A DNA stretch of 6,887 nucleotides from an uncultured Oscillospiraceae bacterium (GCA_900555435.1 USLH01000122.1:1-6887), one strand, 5' to 3'. Positions 1-5,649 are shown, counted from the stretch's first letter. The notes: a model not told the origin generated them from the letters alone. Program-made: numbers and translations.

Positions 1-71
1 TACCGTTCATTTACTTGTGCAAATTATACCATAAAACTTGTGAACAATTCTACCGCAACTTTTGTGAGATA

Positions 72-105
72 TGAGAAAAGTCCGAACAGTTTTCTGCCCG
101 GACTT
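72..105 (-). terminator. Intrinsic terminator downstream of the tnpV remnant
   Basis: A 7-bp stem (AAGTCCG at 78-84 with CGGACTT at 99-105) encloses a second small stem (CAG/CTG around a TTTT loop at 87-96). Read on the minus strand, the hairpin is followed by TTTTCTCAT. It lies just past the minus-strand stop codon of the TnpV remnant (112-114), which is where its terminator would be expected. The T-tract is short and interrupted, so strength is uncertain. Confidence 0.6.
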
Positions 106-111
106 CCTCAC

Positions 112-302
112 TCAATCGTAAATCAATTCGATTTTCACAATTTCCTCTGCCTGTGCCTTGCAAGCGTTCATCTGCCGTACCCATTCCATTTGGTGTCGGC
201 TTTCAGTTTCTCGGTCACGCCGTTTCGCTTCGCCAACTCCGGCACGATCAGCTCCATGCGGTTTCGTGCCGCTTCGTCAATCTTAGCGCAATACTGTTTT
301 AC
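112..302 (-). pseudogene. tnpV: TnpV-type transposon protein, C-terminal remnant with frameshift
   Basis: Reading the minus strand from 302 downward gives QYCAKIDEAARNRMELIVP and then ELAKRNGVTEKLKAD. After a one-base shift at about 193-195 it continues QMEWVRQMNACKAQAEEIV and KIELIYD, then TGA at 114-112. Both halves match the C-terminal half of TnpV, the small protein carried by Tn4451-like and other clostridial conjugative or mobilisable transposons, as I remember the family (for example RMEQIVPQLAK and a QMxWVxxMNxxxxQAEEIV block). About half of the usual protein, roughly 110-120 residues, is present. Upstream of 302 the frame soon meets a stop and the resemblance ends, so the N-terminus is lost. 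No transposase, recombinase or terminal repeats are visible nearby. The remnant marks a past insertion of a mobile element beside spoVG. It could also be the edge of an element extending left of the window, but the missing 5' half and the frameshift argue for decay. Confidence 0.72.
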
Positions 303-352
303 GACCACCCTGCGATTTCCGGGCGGGATGTTTCATATCTTTCAGAAGAAAA

Positions 353-395
353 CGGGAAAAGAAAGCACACCCGGTTCCCAATGGAACCGGATGTG
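353..395 (-). terminator. Distal terminator hairpin behind spoVG
   Basis: CCGGTTCC (371-378) pairs with GGAACCGG (383-390) around a 4-base loop. After one C/A mismatch, CACA (366-369) pairs with TGTG (392-395). On the minus strand the stem is followed by CTTTCTTTTCCC, a T-rich tail, so it reads as an intrinsic terminator for transcripts coming from spoVG. The tail on the plus-strand side is poor. Confidence 0.65.
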
Positions 396-401
396 CCCTT
401 T

Positions 402-442
402 GAAAAGCCCGTCCGGGGGGAGGAGCTTTCCTGCCGGACGGG
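402..442 (-). terminator. Proximal terminator hairpin behind spoVG
   Basis: A perfect 9-bp GC-rich stem (CCCGTCCGG at 408-416 with CCGGACGGG at 434-442) has a 17-base loop. On the minus strand it is followed by CTTTTCA. It lies about 70 bases after the spoVG stop and 13 bases before the second hairpin, so the two form a tandem pair. The long loop and short T-tract suggest that this one alone may be leaky. Confidence 0.6.
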
Positions 443-512
443 ATACAAACGCCTTTGCCATCTCTTCCGGCAGAAATAGGATGGCCGTTTCCTGTTTGAA
501 TTATACAGGACA

Positions 513-839
513 TCAGAAAAATTTTTCCGCCGGAACTGCGGCGGTCAGCCCGGGTGCCGGTTCCGGTTCCCGGGCCTGATGCAGCAGAAGCTCCTGCCGG
601 TAGGCGGAGAGGATGGCGTCCTCGAACTGCTTCCGGGCGGCGGGGGAGATGGGGTGGGCGATGTCCCGGAAAACGCCGTTTGCCTCCTTGCGGCTGGGCA
701 TGGCCACGAAAAGCCGTTCCGGCCCTTCGATGACCTTGATATCGTGGATGGCCAGTTCCCCGTCTACCGTGACGGAGACCACCGCCCGAAGACGGCCTTC
801 CTGCAAAAGCCTGCGGATCTTGATATCGGTGATGTTCAT
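513..839 (-). CDS. spoVG: SpoVG, septation/sporulation regulator
   Basis: The 108-residue product starts MNITDIKIRRLLQEGRLRAV and contains the SpoVG landmarks: a basic strand (KIRRL), SVTVDGELAIHDIKVIEG, LFVAMPSRK (about residues 43-51) and FRDIAHPISPAARKQFEDAIL (about 57-77). These align by eye with Bacillus SpoVG (VTDVRLRR, LFVAMPSKR, FRDITHPI). The family is a small, conserved cytoplasmic protein that binds DNA or RNA; in Firmicutes it affects asymmetric septation, sporulation and, in some species, virulence or capsule genes. Length is close to the usual 85-110 residues; the last 20 or so residues are the variable tail. The ATG at 839-837 is supported by AAGGAGGA at 854-847 with 7-base spacing. 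The gene is transcribed alone on the minus strand, divergent from the DUF6106-like gene, and ends at two tandem hairpins. I could not identify a convincing sigma-H or sigma-A promoter upstream on the minus strand. Confidence 0.95.
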   Translation of the reverse strand: MNITDIKIRRLLQEGRLRAVVSVTVDGELAIHDIKVIEGPERLFVAMPSRKEANGVFRDIAHPISPAARKQFEDAILSAYRQELLLHQAREPEPAPGLTAAVPAEKFF

Positions 840-950
840 GATGCATTCCTCCTTGCGCCTCTAGTTTGGGCGAAGGCGGCGTTCTTATGCGGCAGGCGGG
901 GAGAAATTTTGGAAAAGCTGTGAATTTACTATGAAAACATCGGGTGCTTC

Positions 951-979
951 TTGCTATTTTCTTCCGGATATGCTATGCT
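951..979 (+). promoter_or_regulatory. Extended -10 sigma-A-type promoter for the DUF6106-acpS-nnr cluster
   Basis: TTGCTA (951-956) and TATGCT (974-979) are separated by 17 bases. TGC directly before the -10 hexamer gives an extended -10 element. Transcription would start near 986, about 40 bases before the ATG at 1025. It is the best promoter in the divergent intergenic region (840-1024). Confidence 0.6.
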
Positions 980-1014
980 TAATTTAACCCTATTTTGGGA
1001 AATACGTTGCCTTT

Positions 1015-1019
1015 GGAGG
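1015..1019 (+). promoter_or_regulatory. Ribosome binding site that fixes the start at 1025
   Basis: GGAGG lies 5 bases before the ATG at 1025. An in-frame ATG at 995 would add ten residues but has no Shine-Dalgarno sequence and lies about 10 bases from the predicted transcript start, so 1025 is preferred. Confidence 0.75.
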
Positions 1020-1024
1020 TTTTT

Positions 1025-1594
1025 ATGGACGTCTTTACAGAATATATGGTGAAAAAGCAGAAAAGCGGCAAGGATGTTTTTCTGCAGATCCTGTGCGGAG
1101 TGAGTGCTGTGGCAGTCATTGTCGTTGCGCTGCTTCTGATCCCGATTGTCACGCTGCAGTTTGGGCAGATCGGCTCCATGTACACCATGCTGGCCCCGCT
1201 GATCGCTTTGGGCGCCGGTTACGGGGCCTGGTACCTCATCTCTTCCATGAACGTGGAGTATGAGTACATCCTGACCAACGGCGAGATGGACGTGGACAAG
1301 ATCGTTGCCCGCCGCAGACGCAAACGCATGATCACCGTGAACGCCCGGAAGTTCGAGGCGTTCGGCCCCTATAAGCCCCAGGAGCACACTGGAAAGGATT
1401 ACGCCGGCCGGGTATACGCCTGCGTTTCTTCGGAGGATCCCGGCAACTACTACGCCGTCTTCAACCATGCCACCCTCGGGAAGACCCTGCTGGTCTTCAC
1501 CCCCAACGACCGGGTGCTGGATGGGCTGCGTGGATTTATTCCGAGACAGGTAGGTGGTACAACTGTTTACGGGAATCGACCTGATAAAGATTGA
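1025..1594 (+). CDS. DUF6106-like two-TM membrane protein of unknown function
   Basis: The 189-residue product begins MDVFTEYMVKKQKSGKD. It has two strongly hydrophobic segments (about residues 18-43 and 52-74), joined by a very short turn (roughly 45-51), then a soluble C-terminal domain. The charged N-terminus and the KIVARRRRKRM block after TM2 place both ends on the cytoplasmic side by the positive-inside rule. The stretch MNVEYEYILTNGEMDVDKI, followed by the Arg-rich segment and FGPYKP, matches what I recall of the clostridial family DUF6106; the C-terminal fold resembles proteins that read like membrane-anchored PH-type domains, but that is inference. The function is unknown. It is the first gene downstream of the promoter at 951-979. 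Its last 41 bases overlap acpS in another frame, and a terminator-shaped hairpin follows its stop by 24 bases. Confidence 0.85.
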   Translation: MDVFTEYMVKKQKSGKDVFLQILCGVSAVAVIVVALLLIPIVTLQFGQIGSMYTMLAPLIALGAGYGAWYLISSMNVEYEYILTNGEMDVDKIVARRRRKRMITVNARKFEAFGPYKPQEHTGKDYAGRVYACVSSEDPGNYYAVFNHATLGKTLLVFTPNDRVLDGLRGFIPRQVGGTTVYGNRPDKD

Positions 1595-1934
1595 ACGAAT
1601 TGAAAAAAGCATCCGAAGCCCTCGTTTTTTAGCGAGGGTTTTTTCGGCGGAAGAAAACGCTTTTTTCGCCTCCCGGGGGATGCGTGCGGAGACCATCGCC
1701 GCTTCCTATGCGGCGAAGGAGGCCTTCGGAAAGGCGCTGGGGACGGGGGTCCGGGGGTTCGCCTTCAAAGAGGTAGCGGTTTTGCGGGATCCGCTGGGAG
1801 CACCCTACTTTGCTTTATCCGGAAACGCCGCCCGGATCGCAGAGGAACGGGGGCTTCGGTTCTCCCTCTCCCTGACCCATACGGAAGAGCTGGCGGCGGC
1901 ATTTGTGGTAGCTTGGAAGGAGGAAGGAAGATGA
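1554..1934 (+). CDS. acpS: Holo-[acyl-carrier-protein] synthase AcpS
   Basis: The 126-residue product transfers 4'-phosphopantetheine from CoA to the conserved serine of apo-acyl carrier protein, activating it for fatty acid synthesis in the cytoplasm. Landmarks are TGIDLIKIERI (residues 6-16, with the Mg-binding D9), RFLARVFSAEE (24-34), and SYAAKEAFGKALGTG (51-65, with catalytic or metal-binding E56). A C-terminal SLTHTEELAAAFVVA block corresponds to the usual S-I-S-H-x-x-x-x-A-x-A strand. Length is normal for AcpS. The start is GTG at 1554: a TAG lies directly before it in frame (1551-1553), so no earlier start is possible. The Shine-Dalgarno match is weak (AGACAGG at 1544-1550), so translation probably depends on coupling to the upstream gene, with which it overlaps by 41 bases. 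The stop overlaps the next start as ATGA (1931-1934). Codons 23-31 also encode a terminator-like hairpin. Confidence 0.95.
   Translation: MVQLFTGIDLIKIERIEKSIRSPRFLARVFSAEENAFFASRGMRAETIAASYAAKEAFGKALGTGVRGFAFKEVAVLRDPLGAPYFALSGNAARIAEERGLRFSLSLTHTEELAAAFVVAWKEEGR
1619..1644 (+). terminator. Terminator-like hairpin inside the acpS coding sequence
   Basis: CCCTCG (1619-1624) pairs with CGAGGG (1633-1638). The stem can extend by T-G and T-A pairs to a TTTT loop (1627-1630), and six T follow directly (1639-1644). Outside it, CCGAA (1613-1617) could pair with TTCGG (1643-1647) as a competing extension. The shape is that of an intrinsic terminator on the coding strand, 24 bases after the stop of the DUF6106-like gene. 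It encodes PRFLARVFS of AcpS, a conserved protein segment, so it may partly be a by-product of coding constraint. Activity is not shown. Confidence 0.5.
1917..1923 (+). promoter_or_regulatory. Ribosome binding site that fixes the start at 1931
   Basis: AAGGAGG lies 7 bases before the ATG at 1931, inside the 3' end of acpS. An in-frame TTG at 1913 would precede this site and has none of its own, so ATG 1931 is chosen. Confidence 0.85.
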
Positions 1935-3466
1935 AGATCCTGACGGCTTCGGCTATGAAGATCGCAGAAGGTGCGGCAGTCGCCCAGGGCGGCAGCTATC
2001 TGGAGCTGATGGAGCAGGCGGGGGCCGGTGCGGCGGAGGGCATCTTGACCCTCGTCGACCCGGCGGAGCGGGAGACCTTGATCCTATGTGGCAAAGGGAA
2101 CAACGGCGGCGACGGGCTGGTCGTGGCACGCCACCTAGCAAAAGCCGGCGGAAAAGTCACGGTGCTTCTTCTGATGGGGCGGGAGTTGAGCCCTCTTTCC
2201 CGGTCGAACCTCTTTTTACTCGAGGGACTGCCGGTGAAGGTGCTGGATGCAGAAGCCCTGTCGGAAGCGGAACGGCTGGAGCTGTTCCGGAAGGCGGGGG
2301 TCTTTGTGGATGCCGTTTTCGGCACCGGCTTTTCCGGGGAGCTTCCGGAGAAGATCCGGGAAGCGATGGCGCTCGCAAACCGCAGCGCCGGCTTGAAGAT
2401 CGCCATGGATCTGTCTTCGGGGCTCAATTGCGACACGGGAGCTTTCGATCCGGATACCTTCCGGGCGGACGTGACCTATACCTTCGGGGCGAAGAAGCCT
2501 GCTCATGTGCTCAAAAGCTCCCGGGCGCTCTGCGGACGGGTGGAGGTCGTGGACATCGGCATCTCTCCGGTCCACCTGGATGCTTCCCCGGAAGGGATCA
2601 CCATGCTCAGCCGGGAGCTGGCGGCCCAGTGCCTTCCGAAGCGGCGGGAGGACTCCAATAAAGGCGATTACGGAAAGCTCCTGAATTTAGGTGGCTGCCG
2701 GGATATGACGGGAGCGGTGCTTCTTTCATCGGAGGCGGCGCTGCGCTGCGGTGTGGGGCTTTTGCGGGTAGCTTCGGTGAAGGAGGTCGTCGGTCTGGTC
2801 GGCGGACGGCTGCCGGAGTGCATCCATACGGTCCTTCCGGAAACGGAGGACGGCGTTCTTTCCGTGGATGCGGTGGAGAAGCTGAAAGGGTATTTGGACT
2901 GGGCGACGGCAGCCCTCTTCGGCTGCGGGCTTTCGGTGACGGAGGACACGAAGCTCCTGGCGGAAGCGGTCATCGAAGGCTGTGAAAAGCCGCTGGTCAT
3001 CGACGCCGACGGCCTAAACTGCGTGGCGGCGGATCCGGAGGTGCTGAAAAAGCGCGCTGGCCCCACGGTACTCACCCCTCACATCAAGGAAATGTCCCGG
3101 CTGACGGGGCTTCCGGTGGACGTGGTCAAGGCAAGGCGCTTTGACGTGGCGGGGCAGTTTGCGGCAAAATACGGCGTGACCGTGGTGCTCAAGGACTCGA
3201 ACACCGTGATCGCCTCCTCCGATGGGCGGCGTTATTTAAGCGACAACGGTAATGCCGGCATGGCAAAAGGCGGCAGCGGCGACGTTTTAGCCGGGATCAT
3301 CGCCTCTTTGCTGGCGCAGGGGGCGTCCCCTCTGCAGGCGGCGGTGGCGGGAGTTTTCCTCCATGCTTCCGCTGGGGATTTGGCGGAACAGAACCTGACC
3401 CAGTACGCCATGCTCCCTTCGGATCTCATCGGGGAGTTGCCTTATGCGTTCCGGGCGCTGATCTGA
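1931..3466 (+). CDS. nnr: Bifunctional NAD(P)H-hydrate epimerase / ADP-dependent NAD(P)HX dehydratase
   Basis: The 511-residue fusion repairs hydrated NADH and NADPH. The N-terminal YjeF_N domain (about residues 1-215) interconverts the R and S epimers; the C-terminal ribokinase-like domain (about 225-505) dehydrates the S form using ADP. The N-terminal domain shows GKGNNGGDGLVVARHL (with N57, N58, D61), DAVFGTGFSGEL and MDLSSGLNCDTGA. The C-terminal domain begins with KGDYGKLLNLGG and shows ALFGCGLS, LVIDADGLN (D358), VLTPHIKEMSRL, VVLKDSNTVIA and the signature NAGMAKGGSGDVLAG, with the presumed catalytic D451. All landmarks are intact and the length is normal for the fused bacterial form (about 490-520). 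The gene overlaps acpS by four bases (ATGA) and is probably translationally coupled; acpS-nnr adjacency is common in Firmicutes. A strong terminator follows 30 bases after the stop. The only departure noted is Ser where many family members have Thr in G-T-G-D, a tolerated variant. Confidence 0.96.
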   Translation: MKILTASAMKIAEGAAVAQGGSYLELMEQAGAGAAEGILTLVDPAERETLILCGKGNNGGDGLVVARHLAKAGGKVTVLLLMGRELSPLSRSNLFLLEGLPVKVLDAEALSEAERLELFRKAGVFVDAVFGTGFSGELPEKIREAMALANRSAGLKIAMDLSSGLNCDTGAFDPDTFRADVTYTFGAKKPAHVLKSSRALCGRVEVVDIGISPVHLDASPEGITMLSRELAAQCLPKRREDSNKGDYGKLLNLGGCRDMTGAVLLSSEAALRCGVGLLRVASVKEVVGLVGGRLPECIHTVLPETEDGVLSVDAVEKLKGYLDWATAALFGCGLSVTEDTKLLAEAVIEGCEKPLVIDADGLNCVAADPEVLKKRAGPTVLTPHIKEMSRLTGLPVDVVKARRFDVAGQFAAKYGVTVVLKDSNTVIASSDGRRYLSDNGNAGMAKGGSGDVLAGIIASLLAQGASPLQAAVAGVFLHASAGDLAEQNLTQYAMLPSDLIGELPYAFRALI

Positions 3467-3496
3467 AAAGGCAGATCAAAGAAAATTTGTATAAGG

Positions 3497-3533
3497 AGCC
3501 CTCTCCCGGCGGGTTTGCCGGAAGGGGGCTTTT
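3497..3533 (+). terminator. Intrinsic terminator after nnr
   Basis: AGCCCTCT (3497-3504) pairs with AGGGGGCT (3523-3530, one T-G wobble), and CCGGC (3506-3510) pairs with GCCGG (3517-3521) around the loop GGGTTT; one C/A mismatch separates the two helices. TTT follows, continuing the T of the stem. It ends the DUF6106-acpS-nnr transcript. Confidence 0.85.
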
Positions 3534-3561
3534 GCATATCCGGGAAAACGCGCCATATAAT
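3532..3561 (+). promoter_or_regulatory. Sigma-A-type promoter for the lipoprotein gene
   Basis: TTGCAT (3532-3537) and a perfect TATAAT (3556-3561) are 18 bases apart. The transcript would begin near 3568, leaving a leader of about 17 bases. The -35 element shares its first two bases with the T-tract of the preceding terminator. Confidence 0.7.
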
Positions 3562-3584
3562 AGAAAGGAAAAGGGGAGATTCGA

Positions 3585-4112
3585 ATGAGAAAAGCGTGGG
3601 TGCGGCCGGCGGCGGGGATCCTGGCAGCTCTTTGCCTTTCCGGCTGCGGGAGGCCGGCGGAAACGGTGACGCCGGAATCGGCGGCTCAGGCGGCGGGGCA
3701 GAGCTTCGACGTTTCCGCTGTCATCAAAATGGGCGGCGTGGAGGCGGAAGCCGACCTGAATCGGACAGAGGAAGGGGTCTGCACCTTTCAGTTCCGGAAG
3801 CCGGAGGCGTTAAACGGCATGACCGTCGCCCTTGACCGGGACACCATCCGGCTCTCCTATCTGGGGCTAAGCGTGGAGGCGGACAGCGAAAAAGTCTTGG
3901 GCAGCAGCATGACCAAAGCCATCGTCTCCGCCATCAATGCGGCTTCGGAGCCGAACGGGATCACCGTAGGCGTTGAGGGAAGCGCCATCCGGATCGACGG
4001 GGAAACGGAGGCAGGGGAGTTCACCCTGCAGCTGGATCAGAAGGAGCAATCCATGCTGACCTTGTCCATCCCCAATCTGGATCTGGAATGTCATTTTAGC
4101 AGCGGACAGTAA
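3585..4112 (+). CDS. Predicted lipoprotein, possibly LolA/GerS-like
   Basis: The 175-residue product has a lipoprotein signal peptide: MRKAWVRPAAG, then ILAALCLSGC, with lipobox L18-S19-G20-C21, so it should be lipid-anchored on the outer face of the membrane after cleavage before Cys21. A short Ala/Thr/Glu-rich linker (about 22-40) precedes a domain of alternating hydrophobic strands (about 41-172), including FDVSAVIKMGG, FQFRKPEALNGMTVALD and IRLSYLGLSVEAD. The pattern F-x-x-P-x-x-L-x-G-M/L followed by paired strands resembles LolA-like lipoproteins of clostridia. A LolA/GerS-like lipoprotein (YdcC) also follows acpS in Bacillus, so the position fits, but family membership is inference and no partner is known. 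The start is set by AGGGGAG (3572-3578), 6 bases before ATG 3585. It has its own promoter and terminator, so it is probably monocistronic. Confidence 0.85.
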   Translation: MRKAWVRPAAGILAALCLSGCGRPAETVTPESAAQAAGQSFDVSAVIKMGGVEAEADLNRTEEGVCTFQFRKPEALNGMTVALDRDTIRLSYLGLSVEADSEKVLGSSMTKAIVSAINAASEPNGITVGVEGSAIRIDGETEAGEFTLQLDQKEQSMLTLSIPNLDLECHFSSGQ

Positions 4113-4150
4113 AAGCGGCCCGGCGGAAGAAAATCTGCCGGGCCGCTTTT
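4111..4150 (+). terminator. Strong intrinsic terminator after the lipoprotein gene
   Basis: AAAAGCGGCCCGGC (4111-4124) is the perfect reverse complement of GCCGGGCCGCTTTT (4137-4150), and GGA/TCT extends the stem by three pairs around an AGAAAA loop. The first two bases of the stem belong to the TAA stop codon. With A's on one side and T's on the other, it can in principle work on both strands. Confidence 0.93.
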
Positions 4151-4203
4151 GCACCAAAAAACCGGGTCAAAAAAGGAACAAAAAGGGAAAGGGAGGGGTG
4201 CGG

Positions 4204-5289
4204 ATGAGAAGAAAAAGGGTTTGGCTGTGGGTGCTTTTGGGGGCCGCTTTTTTGTGGGCGGGGCGCTCCGGGAAAATCCCGGCGGCGGAACAGATCTGGA
4301 AGCTCCTTCGACCCTTTTTGGTCGGAGGATGTTTTGCCGTTTTGCTGAATGTGCCCCTGAAGTTTTTGGAAAAACGAATCCTTCTTGGGAAAAAGGGACA
4401 GCGGGCGATTTGTTTGGCGCTCAGTTTCCTGCTGCTGGGAGGAGCGGCGGCAGGGCTGGGGGCGGCGGTGATCCCGCCTCTTAAAAAAAGTGGGGTAACT
4501 CTGATGGAAAACCTTCCCGGCTATCGGGAAACGCTGGAAGGCTGGGTCTCCGGCGGGCTTGAAAGAATGGGGATGAAGCAACTGGAGGAGGGTTGGGACG
4601 CTTTGTTTTCGGAGGGCTCCATTCTGATTGAAAAGGCCATGGGGTCAGCGGCGGCCATGGCCGGCGGGCTGGCGGAACGGCTTTTTTCGCTGGGGGTGGG
4701 ATTGGTGTTTTCCGGGTATCTGCTGGCGAAAAAGGAAGGGCTCTGCCGGGGGATCCGGCGGGTGCTCCTGGCCTTTCTGGAGCGGGAGGAGGCGGAATAC
4801 CTGATTCGGGTAGGACAGGAGATCGCCCGGAGCTTTTCCGCCTTCGTCACCGGGCAGTTGGCGGAGGCGGCGATTTTAGGTGGGCTCTGCTTTCTGGGAA
4901 TGGCGCTTTTTCGGATGCCGTATGCGGCGCTTGTTTCGACTGTAGTGGGGGTCACGGCGCTGGTGCCGGTATTCGGGGCGTTTGCGGGAGGGGCGTTAGG
5001 GGGGCTTTTGCTTTTTCTGGCGGAGCCGAAAGCGGCGGTATGGTTCCTGGTGTTTCTGATTTTGCTCCAGCAGGTGGAAACCAATTTTATTTATCCGAAG
5101 GTAGTGGGAGGATCGGTGGGGCTGCCGGGGATCTGGGTGCTGGCGGCGGTAGCCATCGGGGGGAGCGCCTTCGGTGCGGCGGGGGTGTTTCTTGGGATCC
5201 CGCTGGCCGCAGCGGGGTACGGGTTATTTCGGGAAGAGGTAGAGAGAAGGCTGGGAGGAAAGGCAGACGACCCGGGTAAGAAGTCATGA
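4204..5289 (+). CDS. AI-2E family transporter (UPF0118)
   Basis: The 361-residue product is a polytopic membrane protein of the AI-2E exporter-like family (PF01594). Visible hydrophobic segments include residues 6-20, about 33-48, about 67-92, about 158-176, and a cluster from about 215 to 345. The best landmarks are GQLAEAAILGGLCFLGMALF, TALVPVFGAFAGG, QQVETNFIYPKVVGGSVGLP and AGVFLGIPLAA, which follow the family's usual Q-x-x-E-x-x-x-x-x-P-x-x-x-G-x-x-x-x-L-x-P-like C-terminal block. Length is typical (about 340-380). Substrates differ across the family, from the AI-2 signal to Na+/H+ exchange, and many are unassigned, so no substrate is claimed. ATG 4204 is preferred over GTG 4198 because AGGGAGG (4190-4196) is 7 bases before the ATG but abuts the GTG. 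No clear promoter is seen between the terminator and the start, and no convincing terminator follows. Confidence 0.92.
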   Translation: MRRKRVWLWVLLGAAFLWAGRSGKIPAAEQIWKLLRPFLVGGCFAVLLNVPLKFLEKRILLGKKGQRAICLALSFLLLGGAAAGLGAAVIPPLKKSGVTLMENLPGYRETLEGWVSGGLERMGMKQLEEGWDALFSEGSILIEKAMGSAAAMAGGLAERLFSLGVGLVFSGYLLAKKEGLCRGIRRVLLAFLEREEAEYLIRVGQEIARSFSAFVTGQLAEAAILGGLCFLGMALFRMPYAALVSTVVGVTALVPVFGAFAGGALGGLLLFLAEPKAAVWFLVFLILLQQVETNFIYPKVVGGSVGLPGIWVLAAVAIGGSAFGAAGVFLGIPLAAAGYGLFREEVERRLGGKADDPGKKS

Positions 5290-5649
5290 GCTTTTGCGGC
5301 TTTTCGGGAGCCGATGAATCTCTTCCCGCCGAGGCCTTTTGCGTACAGATCCGGAACTCTTCTCTTCTGTATTCTCCGAATTTTTTCACACCTCCGTGAG
5401 AACCTTCAAACCGAAGTCGCTCTTTGAAGCTTTGAAACGGAAAAGAGATACCCACGGATCTGCCTGTGACTTATCCGCATCTCTCATGCCTTTGCCGAAG
5501 TCTTCCAGTTTAAAGCGAGGACGGAAGGCTTGTGAGGTATGGTTTTAAAGAGGCGGACGGTACGATGCAGGGGGCGGTTTGAAGTGATGGGGAGCGGTTT
5601 CGACCCCGCTGCCGGGGCAGGCAGCGGGGAAGAGGGGCTGGTCTGCTTC
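5290..5649. other. Gene-free stretch, possibly decayed coding DNA
   Basis: No gene is recognised in these 360 bases. Short open frames exist on both strands but have no ribosome binding site or family landmark. On the minus strand, from about 5530 to 5396, one frame reads as plausible protein (FRPRFKLEDFGKGM, then SLFRFKASKSDFGLKVLTEV) before a stop, and continues in frame after it, so an old broken gene is possible but unidentified. CGGCT/AGCCG at 5297-5313 is a weak hairpin without a T-tract. The segment lies between an intact membrane protein gene and a pseudogene. Confidence 0.5.
5604..5629. repeat. Perfect 10-bp inverted repeat upstream of the hxlR pseudogene
   Basis: CCCCGCTGCC (5604-5613) pairs with GGCAGCGGGG (5620-5629) around GGGGCA. 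No T-tract follows on either strand, so it is not a standard terminator. It ends 20 bases before the ATG of the broken regulator, within the leader or operator zone. Confidence 0.7.

Noticed and set aside
1..70. Repeated CTTGTG/TTTGTG words and a possible promoter at the left edge
   Set aside because: The units are short, irregularly spaced and imperfect; no -35/-10 pair with an attached gene is visible.
491..509. CCTGT/ACAGG hairpin right after the spoVG stop
   Set aside because: A 5-bp stem with a 9-base AT-rich loop and no T-tract is weak, and better terminators follow.
283..846. A 187-codon open frame on the minus strand overlapping spoVG
   Set aside because: It is a different frame over spoVG and its terminators; it lacks family landmarks and is rich in Arg, Pro and Gly, typical of a shadow frame in GC-rich DNA.
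929..1696. A 255-codon open frame antisense to the DUF6106-like gene and the start of acpS
   Set aside because: It lies opposite two well-supported genes, has no ribosome binding site, and shows no recognisable motif.
2086..2661. A 191-codon plus-strand frame inside nnr
   Set aside because: It is a second frame over the epimerase domain, with Gly/Arg-rich low-complexity translation and no start signal.
4198..4203. GTG at 4198 as start of the AI-2E gene
   Set aside because: The Shine-Dalgarno sequence abuts this codon, while it is ideally spaced from ATG 4204.
4096..5084. Long minus-strand frames opposite the AI-2E gene (161 and 187 codons)
   Set aside because: The coding strand is clearly the plus strand, with family landmarks and a ribosome binding site; the minus translations are Ser/Arg/Pro-rich shadows.
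5297..5313. Possible terminator after the AI-2E gene
   Set aside because: The stem is only 5 bp and is not followed by a T-tract.
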